Shown: positions 44,832 through 54,900, counted from the stretch's first letter. The stretch is 64,000 nucleotides of DNA from Gammaproteobacteria bacterium (GCA_015491735.1 WFVH01000031.1:21311-85310), one strand, 5' to 3'. Notes: a model not told the origin generated them from the sequence alone. Numbers and translations are program-made.

Positions 44832-45454
44832 GGGGCTGTTTCATCACCATTGAAGGGGGTGAAGGAGCGGGTAAATCCAGTAATATCGAGTTCGTCCGCC
44901 GCCACCTGGAACAGCACGGGATAAAGCCGGTAGTGACCCGTGAACCGGGTGGAACGCCATTGGGTGAATCGATTCGAACGCTGCTTCTGGATGAGAGAAA
45001 CAGTGAAATCGCCAATGATACCGAGCTGTTGCTGATGTTCGCCGCCCGCGCCCAGCATCTTGCTGAAGTGATTAATCCGGCCTTGCAGGAAGGTAAATGG
45101 GTGCTTTGTGATCGCTTTACGGATGCAACCTTTGCCTATCAGGGCGGGGGACGGGGCATCCCCAGGCAGCGTATTGCCGCTCTGGAACAGTGGGTTCAGC
45201 AAGGGCTGGAACCGGATTTGACGCTCCTGCTGGATATCCCGGTGTGGCAGGGTTTGGCCCGTGCGGGAAAACGCAGCGCTCCCGACCGTTTCGAACGTGA
45301 GCAAGCCGCTTTTTTCGAGCGGGTGAGAAAAGTCTACCTGGAACAGGCCCGGCGTTATCCGGAACGCTTCCGGGTCATCGATGCCTCCCGGGCGCAGGAG
45401 AAAGTCCAGCAAACGCTGGCTGACGTATTGACGGCGTGGTTGAGCGAGAGATGA
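44828..45454 (+). CDS. tmk: Thymidylate kinase
   Basis: A 208-residue enzyme (E. coli 213). It has the P-loop [16 protein letters not shown] (Gly10-Ser18), the DR(Y/H) segment [19 protein letters not shown], and the LID region [19 protein letters not shown]. It phosphorylates dTMP to dTDP in the cytoplasm. The start overlaps the mltG stop by 4 bp and holB follows after 37 bp. Confidence 0.96.
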   Translation: MRGCFITIEGGEGAGKSSNIEFVRRHLEQHGIKPVVTREPGGTPLGESIRTLLLDERNSEIANDTELLLMFAARAQHLAEVINPALQEGKWVLCDRFTDATFAYQGGGRGIPRQRIAALEQWVQQGLEPDLTLLLDIPVWQGLARAGKRSAPDRFEREQAAFFERVRKVYLEQARRYPERFRVIDASRAQEKVQQTLADVLTAWLSER

Positions 45455-45491
45455 AAGAGCGCCTGCCGCATCCGCTTTCACGGGGCGAGTC

Positions 45492-46487
45492 GTGAAGATC
45501 TATCCCTGGCAGCAGCAGCAGTGGCGGCAACTCAAGGCCAGACAGGATGAAGGCCATCTGCCCCATGCCTTGCTGTTCATCGGTCTGGCCGGGCTGGGCA
45601 AGCGGCAGTTTGCCAGGGCTTTAGCCCAGGCGCTGTTGTGCCGATACAGGGATAGTGAAGGGTTTGCCTGTGGAGCCTGCCCCGATTGCAAACGGTTTCA
45701 AGCGGGTACACACCCCGATTTTCTGTCGGTGGCGCCGGAAGAAGAGGGCAGCGCCATCACGGTTGACAGCGTGCGCGCCGTTGGCGGTTTTCTGACGCTG
45801 AAAAGCCATTATGAAGGCAACAAAATTGTTGTGCTCGATCCAGCGGACGGGCTGAATACGGCGGCAGCCAACGGCTTGCTCAAGACACTCGAGGAACCCG
45901 CGCCCGGCGCCCTGTTGATTCTGCTGAGCTGTGCCCCCGGCAGGCTGTTGCCCACCGTTCGCAGCCGCTGTCAGCAGGTCAAGTTTGCGGCTCCACCATC
46001 GGAAGCTGCGCGAGGGTGGTTGCGTAGCCGGCTGGCCGGGCCGCAGGATGAAAAACTGCTGCTGAATCTGACGGCTGGCGCTCCATTGCAGGCAGTGAAG
46101 CTGGCGGAGGCGGGGCTGCTAGAGCAGCGCATGGAGATGCTGGCGCAATTTTCGGAGGTTTTTGCTGGCCGACGTGATCCGGTTGCAGTAGCGCAGCAGT
46201 GGGTTCGGCAGAACCAGATCCACCCCGCCGTTTTCTGGGTGAACAGCTGGGTGATGGATATCATTCGGCTGAAATTTGCTTCTGACCCTCCATCGCTAGT
46301 CAACAGTGATGCCGTGAAGCAGTTACGGATGCTCGCCAGGGGTGTGGACAAGTTGCCACTGTCTGCGTATCAAAAGCGGACAGCGAGCGCCTTGCATCAG
46401 TTGCAGGCATCGTTGAACGGGCAGTTGCTGCTGGAAGAGTTGCTGATTGGCTGGGCTGCGCTGGCCCGGCAGCGAGGTAGCCGTTAG
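45492..46487 (+). CDS. holB: DNA polymerase III delta-prime subunit
   Basis: A 331-residue clamp-loader subunit with GTG start (MKIYPWQQQQWRQL) preceded by GGGGCGA. Characteristic features: HALLFIGLAGLGKRQFARAL (Walker A degenerate to GLAGLGKR, as in delta-prime), the zinc-binding CRYRDSEGFACGACPDCKRF, and NAAAANGLLKTLEEP with SRCQQVKF. Its position after tmk and before pilZ-tatD is the standard one. It works as the inactive ATPase wrench of the clamp loader. Confidence 0.95.
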   Translation: MKIYPWQQQQWRQLKARQDEGHLPHALLFIGLAGLGKRQFARALAQALLCRYRDSEGFACGACPDCKRFQAGTHPDFLSVAPEEEGSAITVDSVRAVGGFLTLKSHYEGNKIVVLDPADGLNTAAANGLLKTLEEPAPGALLILLSCAPGRLLPTVRSRCQQVKFAAPPSEAARGWLRSRLAGPQDEKLLLNLTAGAPLQAVKLAEAGLLEQRMEMLAQFSEVFAGRRDPVAVAQQWVRQNQIHPAVFWVNSWVMDIIRLKFASDPPSLVNSDAVKQLRMLARGVDKLPLSAYQKRTASALHQLQASLNGQLLLEELLIGWAALARQRGSR

Positions 46488-46511
46488 CCCGGCAAACGCT
46501 GCCGCACCGAG

Positions 46512-46555
46512 GGTTTCAGAAACAGGCCGGAGCAGGGCGCAGTTCGCCACCCGTT
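46512..46555 (+). repeat. Short dispersed repeat, partner at 18736-18776 (-)
   Basis: AGGGTTTCAGAAACAGGCCGG, then AGCAGGGCGCAGTTCGCC, similar to the reverse strand around 18740. It directly precedes the GTTGCCGG octamer that flanks MITE copy 6. Confidence 0.4.
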
Positions 46556-46563
46556 GTTGCCGG

Positions 46564-46715
46564 GTAACTATTCAGCTCACCCCTGAAATCCGCCATTTCT
46601 GCGTTGAAAAATGGTCATTTACACCAGTAAACTCCCATTTTTCTCCTTGAACTGACGGATTTCAGGGGCAATCTGAACAGTTACCGGCCTGTTTCATACT
46701 ATGCTGAATAGTTAC
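46564..46715 (+). mobile_element. 152-bp MITE-like element, full copy 6, between holB and pilZ
   Basis: Perfect 13-bp inverted ends. The octamer GTTGCCGG is present on both sides (46556-46563 and 46716-46723), so the element appears inserted within one of the dispersed GTTGCCGGGTTGA motifs, duplicating 8 bp of it. Confidence 0.93.
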
Positions 46716-46776
46716 GTTGCCGGGTTGATATTTTCAAATACACGAAAATGCTTCTGTTTCGCTGAGGACAATTTGC

Positions 46777-47115
46777 ATGGTTAAATCGAACATCTACACC
46801 GTTCATATAAAAGACAAGAACCACCTCTACGCCAGTTACATGCCGTTTGTAATCAATGGCGGGCTGTTCATTGCCACTGCCAGGCCGCACCGGTTTGGTG
46901 ATGAGGTGTTTGTTATGCTGAATCTGCCCGAGGATAGTGAAACCACGCCGGTCGTCGGTCATGTCGTATGGATTACTCCAGAAGGTGCCAGTGGCAATCG
47001 TCCGGCCGGAATCGGGATACGGTTTTTGGAGCTGGAGGGCAAACATCTGCGCGCCAAAATCGAAACCTGTCTCGCGGGTATGTTGAAGAGTGAGCGCCCC
47101 ACCTATACCATGTAG
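46777..47115 (+). CDS. pilZ: Type IV pilus-type PilZ protein
   Basis: A 112-residue protein of the compact PilZ fold; GAGG precedes the ATG. It lacks the RxxxR and D/NxSxxG residues that bind c-di-GMP, as in the T4P subgroup typified by PilZ of Pseudomonas and Xanthomonas, which acts through protein partners (PilB, FimX) in pilus assembly. The core IYTVHIKDKNHLYASYMPFV, GGLFIATARPHRFGDEVFV and VGHVVWITPEGASGNRPAG fits that type. Its location between holB and tatD is conserved in these bacteria. Confidence 0.9.
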   Translation: MVKSNIYTVHIKDKNHLYASYMPFVINGGLFIATARPHRFGDEVFVMLNLPEDSETTPVVGHVVWITPEGASGNRPAGIGIRFLELEGKHLRAKIETCLAGMLKSERPTYTM

Positions 47116-47203
47116 TTGCCGGGTTAACAAACCGTCGATTAATCTGCCCCGGCTTCTCTATTCGCCGGTTGAGAACACCCCGCCCATCTGGAGGAAAAAA
47201 GGC

Positions 47204-47355
47204 GTAACTATTCAGCTCACCCCTGAAATCCACCATTTCTGCGTTGAAAAATGGTCATTTACGCGCGTAAACTCTCATTTTTTACCTTGAACTGACGGAT
47301 TTCAGGGGCAATCTGAAGAGTTACCGGCTTGTTTCATACGATGCTGAATAGTTAC
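47204..47355 (+). mobile_element. 152-bp MITE-like element, full copy 7, between pilZ and tatD
   Basis: Perfect 13-bp ends. The flanking octamers AAAAAGGC and AAAAGGAC agree at 6 of 8 positions. Its right end touches the AAAAGGA ribosome-binding site of tatD, 14 bp from the start codon. Confidence 0.93.
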
Positions 47356-47369
47356 AAAAGGACTTTTTT

Positions 47370-48140
47370 GTGCAAGACCTCTGCCTGATCGACTCCCACT
47401 GCCATCTGGATCGCCTTGATGATGAGTTGGATGGCGTGCTGAACCGTGCGCAGGAGAGGGGAGTCGGCTCTTTTCTGTGTGTCTCCATCAATATGGAGAA
47501 TGTTCTGGAGGTTATCGATATCGCCCGTCGTTATCCCCAGGTATTCGCCTCCGTCGGTGTTCATCCCAACGAGCGGCAGGGGCAGGAGCCGGAGATGGAG
47601 GCGTTGCTGGCTCTGGCGGATGATCCGAATGTAATCGCCATTGGCGAGACCGGCCTGGACTACTTCCATTGCAAAGGCGACCTGGGCTGGCAGCAAGAGC
47701 GCTTCCGCCGTCATATCATTGCTGCGAAACGTTGCCGCAAGCCATTGATCATCCATTCTCGTGACGCAGCAGTGGACACCCTGCAGATAATGGCCAAGGA
47801 GGGGGCGGCCGACGCCGGTGGCGTGATGCACTGCTTTACCGGTGACTGGGAGATGGCGGTCAGGGCGATGGAGATGGGGTTCTACATCTCTTTTTCCGGT
47901 ATTGTCACCTTCAATAGCGCAGCCGGGTTGAGAGAGGTGGCCCGGCGGATTCCGGATGACCGCCTGCTGGTGGAGACGGACAGCCCCTACCTGGCTCCTG
48001 TCCCCTACCGGGGAAAACCCAATCAACCGGCCTATGTGCGTGAGGTGGCAATGTGTTTGGCGACGCTGCGCGGTTGTTCGCTGGAGCAGATTGCGCGGAT
48101 CACTTCGGATAATTTCCGTACACTGTTTCAGCTACAGTGA
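47370..48140 (+). CDS. tatD: TatD-family metal-dependent DNase
   Basis: A 256-residue amidohydrolase-fold enzyme with GTG start (MQDLCLIDSHCHLDRLDDEL). DSHCHLD supplies the first metal His pair; GETGLDYFHCKGD, PLIIHSRDA, GGVMHCFTGDW and LLVETDSPYLAP are the remaining metal or conserved sites. Such enzymes (YcfH/TatD) have 3'-exonuclease or D-aminoacyl-tRNA-related activity. It closes the holB-pilZ-tatD group. A MITE copy abuts its ribosome-binding site. Confidence 0.93.
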   Translation: MQDLCLIDSHCHLDRLDDELDGVLNRAQERGVGSFLCVSINMENVLEVIDIARRYPQVFASVGVHPNERQGQEPEMEALLALADDPNVIAIGETGLDYFHCKGDLGWQQERFRRHIIAAKRCRKPLIIHSRDAAVDTLQIMAKEGAADAGGVMHCFTGDWEMAVRAMEMGFYISFSGIVTFNSAAGLREVARRIPDDRLLVETDSPYLAPVPYRGKPNQPAYVREVAMCLATLRGCSLEQIARITSDNFRTLFQLQ

Positions 48141-48207
48141 ACCGGGGGTGATCACGCGCCGCCCGGGCGATTGATCCGCCAGCTCCGGGAGTGTGCTCGG
48201 CCCCCCT

Positions 48208-49701
48208 TCATTCCTGCTGCGCTGTGTTGCTGTTGAATGAGTTGCGCCAGTAGTGGTCTTCATTGTCAAAAATGCGCTGGCAGTCGTTGGGACCCCATGT
48301 GCCGGCAGGGTAGGTGTGAATAAAATCCCGCTCTGTCGACCAGGATTGAATAATGGGGTCGACCACTTTCCAGGCGGTGCTGATCTCGTCATAACGCAGA
48401 AAGAGGGACTGATCGCCCTCCATCACATCCAGCAGCAGCGCCTCATAGGCATCGATCTGATACCGGCTCAGACCGCAATAACTGGCATCCAGCTGCGTGG
48501 TATGGGCGCGTATCTCCAGGCCCGGCTCCTTGACCTGCATCTCGATACGCAGACACTCCTGCGGCTGAATGCTGAGCAGGATCCAGTTGGGTTCCAGTTT
48601 TTCGATGCTGGTTTTGCGAAACAACTGCTGAGGCGGGTTTTTGAAGCGGATAGCAATCACCGAGCTGTTCTGCGCCATGCGTTTGCCGGTGCGCAGGTAG
48701 AAGGGTACGCCGCGCCAACGCCAGTTGTCGATATACAGCTTTAGTGAAGCGTAGGTTTCAGTGGTGCTGTTGGCGGTGATCCCCTCCTCCTCCAGATAAC
48801 CAGGAACCTCTTTGCCGTTGACCGCGCCACGGCTGTACTGGGCGCGGTAGGCGTGGGCGTTGACGGCGTTGCGCGGGACGGGACGGATCGATTTCAGGGC
48901 CTTCACCTTCTCGTCACGCAGGGACTCGGCGTCCAGATAGGCCGGTGGCTCCATCGCCACCAACGCCAGCATCTGCAGTAGATGGCTTTGTACCATATCC
49001 CGTAGCGCTCCAGCACCATCATAGTAGTGAGCCCGCCCGGCGATGCCCAGACTTTCGGAGTGGGTGATTTGCACGTGGTCGATATAGTTTCTGTTCCACA
49101 GCGGCTCCAGCATCAGATTGGCGAACCGGAACACAAGCACGTTCTGCACCATCGCCTTTCCCAGATAGTGATCGATACGGTAGATCTGCTGCTCGGAGAA
49201 GTGACGGTGCAGACAGCCGTCGAGAATCTGGGCGCTCTCCAGATCGTAGCCGAACGGTTTTTCCACCACCAGCCGGCGCCAGCCGCCTTTCTCCTCGTTA
49301 AGCCCGGCGGACGCCAGGTTGCGGACGGTTGTCTTGTACTCCGCCGGGCTAATGGCCATGTAGAAAGCTATGTTTTTGGGAAGCCCGGGGGTGTTGTCAA
49401 TTGTTTCCCGCAGCTGTTGAAAGGAGCCGGCTTCAGAGAGATCGCCCTGGGTGAAATGGAGCCGCTGACTCAGCCGCTCGAACACCGCCGGATTGATGCC
49501 ACCCCTTACACGGGGTTCGAGGATCCCTTCAACCTGTTTGCACCACTCCTCCCGGCTCCAGCTGCGCCGGCCGAAACCCATAATGGCCATTCCTTCAGGC
49601 AGCCGATTGGCCTGTTCGAGATGATACAGGGCTGGCAGCAGTTTGACCTGGGCCAGGTTGCCGGTGGCGCCGAAAATGACAAAGGTGCAGGATTCAACCA
49701 T
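48208..49701 (-). CDS. zwf: Glucose-6-phosphate 1-dehydrogenase
   Basis: A 497-residue enzyme (E. coli Zwf 491). It has VIFGATGNLAQVKLLPALY (NADP site), LVVEKPFGYDLESAQIL, the substrate-binding RIDHYLGKAMVQNVL with the catalytic His/Lys, and the C-terminal VPFYLRTGKRM block. It catalyses the first step of the oxidative pentose phosphate pathway and supplies NADPH. It follows gnd by 2 bp on the minus strand and converges with tatD. Confidence 0.97.
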   Translation of the reverse strand: MVESCTFVIFGATGNLAQVKLLPALYHLEQANRLPEGMAIMGFGRRSWSREEWCKQVEGILEPRVRGGINPAVFERLSQRLHFTQGDLSEAGSFQQLRETIDNTPGLPKNIAFYMAISPAEYKTTVRNLASAGLNEEKGGWRRLVVEKPFGYDLESAQILDGCLHRHFSEQQIYRIDHYLGKAMVQNVLVFRFANLMLEPLWNRNYIDHVQITHSESLGIAGRAHYYDGAGALRDMVQSHLLQMLALVAMEPPAYLDAESLRDEKVKALKSIRPVPRNAVNAHAYRAQYSRGAVNGKEVPGYLEEEGITANSTTETYASLKLYIDNWRWRGVPFYLRTGKRMAQNSSVIAIRFKNPPQQLFRKTSIEKLEPNWILLSIQPQECLRIEMQVKEPGLEIRAHTTQLDASYCGLSRYQIDAYEALLLDVMEGDQSLFLRYDEISTAWKVVDPIIQSWSTERDFIHTYPAGTWGPNDCQRIFDNEDHYWRNSFNSNTAQQE

Positions 49702-49703
49702 GG

Positions 49704-50618
49704 TTATTTATCCTTGGTTTCAACAAAATGACCGCCAAAAGCGTTGCGCATCATGGACAGAACACGATTTCCGTAGCCATAATCGTCCTGGCTGGCAAAT
49801 CGCATCTGCAGTGCCAGAGTGAGCACCGGAGCAGCCACCCCTTGGTCAACCGACTCGTTTACCGTCCAGCGTCCTTCTCCGGAATCGGCCACGTAAGGCT
49901 CGACCCCCTCCAGGCTCTGATCTTTTTTCATGAAATCAGCGGTGAGATCCAGCAGCCAGCTGCGCACCACAGAGCCATGCCGCCACAGCTCCGTGATTTG
50001 TGCCATGTCGAGGGAGAACTCCTCTTTTCCCCGCAGCAGGGCGAACCCTTCTGCGTAGGCCTGCATCATGCCGTACTCGATGCCGTTGTGGATCATTTTG
50101 GTGAAATGTCCTGCACCGACCGGACCAACGTGGGCCCAGCCGCGGTCGGATGCCGGCGCAAGCGTCTTCAGTACCGGTTCGATGATGCGGATGTGCTCCT
50201 TTTCGCCACCCACCATCAGGCAGTACCCCTCCTTCAGTCCCCAAACACCCCCGGAGGTTCCTGAGTCCACGTAGCCGATACCGTGTTCGGCCATCATCTT
50301 TCCACGCCGCTGGCTGTCGTGATAGTTGGAGTTGCCGCCCTCGATGACGATATCTCCCTGGCCCAACATCGGGATCAACTCCTTGAGCGTATTTTCCGTA
50401 GGTGCGCCGCTGGGAAGCATCAGCCAGACTATACGGGGGGAAGGGAGCTGTTCCACTGCATCCGCCAGGCTGCTGGCGGCAACCATGCCTTCATCTGCCG
50501 CCAGTTCCTCGACAACTTCCCGCGAGCGGTTGAACCCGACCACGTCGACACCGCCACGGCAAAGGCGGCGCGCCATGTTTGCACCCATTTTTCCCAGGCC
50601 GATTAATGCTATTTTCAT
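49704..50618 (-). CDS. gnd: 6-phosphogluconate dehydrogenase, short (NAD-type) decarboxylating form
   Basis: The ATG at 50618 (MKIALIGLGKMGANMARRL) has GAGG 11 bp upstream; the frame extends 15 codons further without support. The 304-residue protein belongs to the short Gnd type (about 300 residues, against 468 in E. coli), with GLGKMGANM, GGNSNYHDSQRR, the catalytic Lys/Asn in GHFTKMIHNGIEYGMMQ and DSGEGRWT. Short forms usually prefer NAD. It turns 6-phosphogluconate into ribulose-5-phosphate. It lies 2 bp upstream of zwf in the same transcript. No phosphogluconolactonase gene was seen here. Confidence 0.93.
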   Translation of the reverse strand: MKIALIGLGKMGANMARRLCRGGVDVVGFNRSREVVEELAADEGMVAASSLADAVEQLPSPRIVWLMLPSGAPTENTLKELIPMLGQGDIVIEGGNSNYHDSQRRGKMMAEHGIGYVDSGTSGGVWGLKEGYCLMVGGEKEHIRIIEPVLKTLAPASDRGWAHVGPVGAGHFTKMIHNGIEYGMMQAYAEGFALLRGKEEFSLDMAQITELWRHGSVVRSWLLDLTADFMKKDQSLEGVEPYVADSGEGRWTVNESVDQGVAAPVLTLALQMRFASQDDYGYGNRVLSMMRNAFGGHFVETKDK

Positions 50619-50731
50619 GTTTTTGCAACTCCTCGATGTATAAAGACTCAAAACCCTGCTCAACCGGATCGGGTTCAGGAACAGACATACTCTTCGGCCA
50701 TCTTGTTGAAATATTAACCCACCCGCCGGAG

Positions 50732-50888
50732 GTAACCACTCAACCCGTCCCCGAAATCCACTATTTCTGCGTTGAAAAATGCTCGGCCGCCCTGTGTAAC
50801 CTCACAATTTTCGCCTTGCACTGGCGAATTTCAAAGGCCGGCCGGACAGTTGCTTTCAAACTCTACGGCTCGCCGAATGGTTGGTAAC
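50732..50888 (+). mobile_element. Decayed MITE-like element, copy 8
   Basis: GTAACCACTCAACCC at the left, then CTATTTCTGCGTTGAAAAATG and TTTTCGCCTTGCACTGGCG keep the order of the element at lower similarity. The right end merges with a hairpin at 50884. Confidence 0.7.
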
Positions 50889-50918
50889 TATCCCCTGGAT
50901 CTGCCGGGGGATAGTTAC
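50884..50918. repeat. Hairpin GTAACTATCCCC/GGGGATAGTTAC
   Basis: A perfect 12-bp inverted repeat around an 11-nt loop. Its ends repeat the GTAACTAT start of the MITE. It lies downstream of glgA (minus strand) and could slow or end transcription, but no T-tract follows on that strand. Confidence 0.6.
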
Positions 50919-51086
50919 TGAAAAAGCCGGGACGATTCGCCGGATTCAGTGCGCAGCGGGCACAACTTCACCCTGTTTTGGCGCGGCCACAGCCGGGGGT
51001 CTGCGACCAGCAGGAGTGTCCATGGCGAAACGAGTATCTGGCCGCCCCGCTGAAGCAGCCGCCGGGAGCATGATTCAGGGTCGCGG

Positions 51087-52562
51087 TTAACCGGCGCGCT
51101 CCAAGAGCGTCTGCCGATACAGTTCCAGGTAGTTTTTTGCGCTGCGGCGCCAGGAAAAATCCTGCCGCATACCCTGGCGCTGCAGTGGCTGCCAATACTG
51201 TTTTTGTTGGCCATAGAGTAGCGTGGCGCGCTTGACGGCCTCAATCAGCACAGTGCTTTCCGCGCCGTCGAAGACCACCCCTGTCGCTGTACCGTCACGG
51301 AGGGTGGCTGGGGTGGTATCCGTGACCGTGTCCGCCAGCCCCCCCACGCGGTGAACGACGGGGGGAGTTCCGTACCGCTGACTGTACATCTGGTTCAGGC
51401 CACATGGCTCGAAGCGTGACGGCATCAGAAAAATGTCGGCGCCCGCTTCGATACGGTGGGCAAGTGCCTCGTCAAAACCGATCTGTACGGCAATCTGCTC
51501 CGGATGCCTTTTTGCGAACTGCCGCAGGGCCTGTTCGTAGCGTTTTTCGCCGCTGCCCAAAAACACGACTTGTGCGGGCAGGTCGACTATCTCGGGTAGA
51601 GCGGTCAGCAGGATATCGATTCCTTTCTGTTCGACCAGCCGGCCGACAAATGCCATCAGCGGGATATTCATCTTTACCGGCAGATGCAACTCCCGCAGCA
51701 ACGCCTTTTTGTTGTCTTTTTTTCCTCCGGGTTCACGCAGGCTGTAGTTTTTGGTCAGCAGAGGATCCTGCGCGGGGTTCCAGTTTTTATCGATTCCGTT
51801 GAGAATCCCGCTGAGTTTATCCTTGCGGTGGCGTAACAGCCCATCCAGGCCGCAGCCGAATTGCGGTGTCTGGATCTCTTCCGCGTAGGTGGGGCTGACT
51901 GTGTTGATGCGATCGGCAAAGACGATTCCACCTTTCAGGAAAGAGAGCTGGCCATAGTATTCCAGAGCGTGAGGCGACCAGAATGACCAGGGCAGATTGA
52001 GTGTGGAAAACAGTGTTTCCGGAAACAACCCCTGGTAGGCCAGATTATGAATGGTGAACAGCGTGGCCGGGCGGGACTCGCTCAGAGAGAGCTGCGCCGG
52101 CACCAAGCCTGTTTGCCAGTCGTTGCAGTGGACGAGATCAGGCTGCCATTCCAGACCTGCCTTGTCCAGCGCCAGGTGGCTGACCGCCTGGCAAAACAGA
52201 GCGTAACGTTCCGCATTGTCCGGCCAGGGCAGGCCATTCTCTCCCAGATAGGGACTCCCGGACCGATCGAAACAGGATGGGCAATCCACCAGCCATACCT
52301 TGAGCCGGGTGCCAGGCAACAGCCGTTCTTTTATTTTTACATGGCCCAGGGGCAGAGTGAATTGGGCAATGGTTACTGATTTTCCCTTGTGATTGAGAAT
52401 CTCACGGTAAGCGGGCAGTACCAGACGAACATCCCGGTGCAGCGATTTGAGGGCGACGGGCAGGCTGCCCGAGACATCGCCCAGCCCTCCCGTTTTGATC
52501 AGCGGGTAAGCCTCACTGGAGGCGAACAGTATTTTGCGTGGAAGGTTTTCGTTCGTATCCAT
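51087..52562 (-). CDS. glgA: Glycogen synthase (ADP-glucose type)
   Basis: The ATG at 52562 (MDTNENLPRKILFASSEAYP) has a strong GGGAGGA ribosome-binding site; 13 codons upstream in frame are not needed. The 491-residue GT5 enzyme has the ADP-glucose-binding KTGGLGDV at 23-30, PDLVHCNDWQTGLVPAQL and the C-terminal PSRFEPCGLNQMYSQRYG block with the catalytic Glu. It elongates alpha-1,4-glucan with ADP-glucose from GlgC. It is 35 bp after glgB in the same minus-strand transcript, ahead of gnd and zwf. Confidence 0.96.
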   Translation of the reverse strand: MDTNENLPRKILFASSEAYPLIKTGGLGDVSGSLPVALKSLHRDVRLVLPAYREILNHKGKSVTIAQFTLPLGHVKIKERLLPGTRLKVWLVDCPSCFDRSGSPYLGENGLPWPDNAERYALFCQAVSHLALDKAGLEWQPDLVHCNDWQTGLVPAQLSLSESRPATLFTIHNLAYQGLFPETLFSTLNLPWSFWSPHALEYYGQLSFLKGGIVFADRINTVSPTYAEEIQTPQFGCGLDGLLRHRKDKLSGILNGIDKNWNPAQDPLLTKNYSLREPGGKKDNKKALLRELHLPVKMNIPLMAFVGRLVEQKGIDILLTALPEIVDLPAQVVFLGSGEKRYEQALRQFAKRHPEQIAVQIGFDEALAHRIEAGADIFLMPSRFEPCGLNQMYSQRYGTPPVVHRVGGLADTVTDTTPATLRDGTATGVVFDGAESTVLIEAVKRATLLYGQQKQYWQPLQRQGMRQDFSWRRSAKNYLELYRQTLLERAG

Positions 52563-52597
52563 TTGTCCTCCCTGGATTTTGATGTCGAATAACAAAC

Positions 52598-54790
52598 TCA
52601 ATCGAGCAAAAAAATCATCCCTGCCAGCGGTGGCAGGGTCAATTCGATTGAGTGGGGTTGCCCCATCCAGGGGATTGGTTCACTGTTTGTCCCGCCGCCG
52701 TTGCCGGTGTTGCTGCCACCATAGTAGGCAGAGTCTGAATTCAACAGCTCCCGGTAGTGACCGGGGGAGGGTACGCCGAGACGGTAGTTCTTCCGTACAA
52801 CGGGAGTAAAGTTGAGTACCACCACGGCGAAACTGTCATCTTCCTTGCGCAGGTAGCTCAGTACGGATTGCTCTGCGTCGTGACAGTCCAGCCATTCGAA
52901 GCCTTCAGGTTCGAATTCATACCGGTAGAGCGGCGGAATGGATCGGTAGTTCCGATTCAGATCAGCCAGTAACCGCTTGACCCCCTGGTGAAGGGGGAAA
53001 TCCAGGACATACCAGTCGAGGGCACGGGAAAAATCCCACTCGATTCCCTGGCCAAACTCGTTGCCCATGAACAGCAGCTTTTTCCCGGGGTAGGTGTACA
53101 TGTAGGTGTAGAGCAGGCGCAGGTTTGCGAATCGCTGCCACTCGTCACCAGGCATTTTATTAAGCAGGGAGCCTTTGCCATGCACCACTTCATCGTGGGA
53201 AAACGGCAGCATGAAGTTCTCGGTAAAGGCGTATAGCAGGCCAAAAGTCAGTTGATCATGGTGATAGTGGCGGTGTACCGGATCCTTGCTCATATACTGC
53301 AGGGTGTCATGCATCCAGCCCATATTCCACTTCATGGAAAAACCCAGGCCACCCAGCCAGACCGGGCGGCTGACCTGCGGCCAGGAGGTGGACTCTTCGG
53401 CTATTACCAGTGCTCCCGGCTGTTGGCCGTGGACGATGGTGTTGAGTTCACGCAGAAATTCGAGTGCCTCCAGGTTTTCATTTCCGCCGTAGATGTTGGG
53501 AATCCAGTCCCCCTCTTCCCGTGAGTAGTCCAGATAGATCATGGAGGCGACCGCGTCGACCCGCAATCCATCGATATGAAACTCCTCCAACCAGTATATG
53601 GCGCTGGCGAGCAGAAAGTTTTTTACTTCATTGCGGCCAAAATTGTAGATCAGCGTCCCCCAGTCGCGATGCTCTCCGCGGCGGGGATCTTCATGCTCAT
53701 ACAGAGCCGTGCCATCAAAACGGGCAATCCCGTGCCTGTCTTTGGGAAAATGGGCCGGTACCCAGTCCAGTAGTACGCCAATCCCGTGCTGGTGACAGTA
53801 ATCGATGAAGAAACGGAACTCATCGGGCGTGCCAAAACGGCTGGTAGGGGCAAAATAGCCCGTGGTCTGATAACCCCAGGAGGCATCCAGGGGGTGCTCG
53901 GTAATGGGAAGCAGCTCGATATGAGAAAACCCCAGCGCACTGACATACTCCACCAGTTGTGTAGCCAACTCCCGGTAGTTGAGAAAATCGCCGTTTTCGT
54001 TTCGCCGCCAGGATCCGGGGTGCACTTCATACACAGACATTGGCGCATGCTGCCAGTCCCGGCAGGCGCGCTGTTTCATCCAGTCTGCGTCTCGCCACTG
54101 ATAGGGTCTATCGTTGTGGATGATGGCAGCGGTGCCGGGGCGCAACTCGAATTGCTGTCCGTAGGGATCGGTCTTGACCAGTATCTCTCCACTGCCGCGG
54201 CTGCGGATCTCGAATTTGTATAAGGCGCCAGATGCCAGTTCAGGAATGAAAAGCTCCCAGATTCCACTGTTACCATGTACCGTCATTGGATGGCATCGTC
54301 CATCCCAGTTGTTGAAGTCGCCAACGACGCTGACACGCTCGGCATTGGGCGCCCAGGTGGCGAAGCGTACCCCTTGCACTCCCTCCAGCTCTACCGGATG
54401 TGCCCCAAGAATCCGATAGATGTGCCAATGTTTTCCCTCGCCAAACAGATGCCGATCAAATTCGGAAATGTGTGGAGAGAACTGGTACGGATCGATGAAG
54501 CAGTGCTCCTGCCCATCTTTGTCATGCCAACACAACCGGTAAGGCGTGCCGGTGGCGCCCGCCAATCCCCGCCACTCGAACAGATCGCTCTCCGCAATGC
54601 GTCTCATGGCGAGATTGCCCGGCGTAATATGCACCGAAACCGCTCCGGGAACAAAGGCGCGGACAATCTCCTCTTCGCCACTGATATGCCGCCCCAGCAG
54701 GGAAAAGGGATCATGATGACGGGCGTCAATAATCTTTAGTAGGTCTGGCGTCAATGCTATGGTATTGTCTGAATATCGGGGTTCGTCCAC
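52598..54790 (-). CDS. glgB: 1,4-alpha-glucan branching enzyme
   Basis: The GTG at 54790 ([18 protein letters not shown]) is preferred over the ATG at 54829 because AGAGGA lies 8 bp before it while the ATG has no ribosome-binding site; either gives a GlgB of the usual size (730 here, 728 in E. coli). N1-type domain with [14 protein letters not shown]48-like domain ([20 protein letters not shown]), then the GH13 barrel: [27 protein letters not shown] with the nucleophile Asp, [10 protein letters not shown] with the acid/base Glu and [12 protein letters not shown]. It forms alpha-1,6 branches in glycogen. Divergent from glgC. Confidence 0.96.
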   Translation of the reverse strand: MDEPRYSDNTIALTPDLLKIIDARHHDPFSLLGRHISGEEEIVRAFVPGAVSVHITPGNLAMRRIAESDLFEWRGLAGATGTPYRLCWHDKDGQEHCFIDPYQFSPHISEFDRHLFGEGKHWHIYRILGAHPVELEGVQGVRFATWAPNAERVSVVGDFNNWDGRCHPMTVHGNSGIWELFIPELASGALYKFEIRSRGSGEILVKTDPYGQQFELRPGTAAIIHNDRPYQWRDADWMKQRACRDWQHAPMSVYEVHPGSWRRNENGDFLNYRELATQLVEYVSALGFSHIELLPITEHPLDASWGYQTTGYFAPTSRFGTPDEFRFFIDYCHQHGIGVLLDWVPAHFPKDRHGIARFDGTALYEHEDPRRGEHRDWGTLIYNFGRNEVKNFLLASAIYWLEEFHIDGLRVDAVASMIYLDYSREEGDWIPNIYGGNENLEALEFLRELNTIVHGQQPGALVIAEESTSWPQVSRPVWLGGLGFSMKWNMGWMHDTLQYMSKDPVHRHYHHDQLTFGLLYAFTENFMLPFSHDEVVHGKGSLLNKMPGDEWQRFANLRLLYTYMYTYPGKKLLFMGNEFGQGIEWDFSRALDWYVLDFPLHQGVKRLLADLNRNYRSIPPLYRYEFEPEGFEWLDCHDAEQSVLSYLRKEDDSFAVVVLNFTPVVRKNYRLGVPSPGHYRELLNSDSAYYGGSNTGNGGGTNSEPIPWMGQPHSIELTLPPLAGMIFLLD

Positions 54791-54900
54791 AAAGAAAATC
54801 CTCTGGCTTGATGGCGCTAAGGTTAACATGGAATTGGCCGATGCTGTATCAGGGAGCGGGGGTTACCTGTTTTTTTGCGATAACATAAGGAGATTGTGTC

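Larger units (their letters stand above)
50619..51086. other. 468-bp gap between glgA and gnd with repeat remnants
   Basis: Holds a decayed MITE-like copy (50732-50888) and a small hairpin (50884-50918). Nothing else supported; the short open frames overlapping it do not resemble genes. Confidence 0.5.

Noticed and set aside
49027..49731. 234-residue plus-strand frame
   Set aside because: Antisense to zwf.
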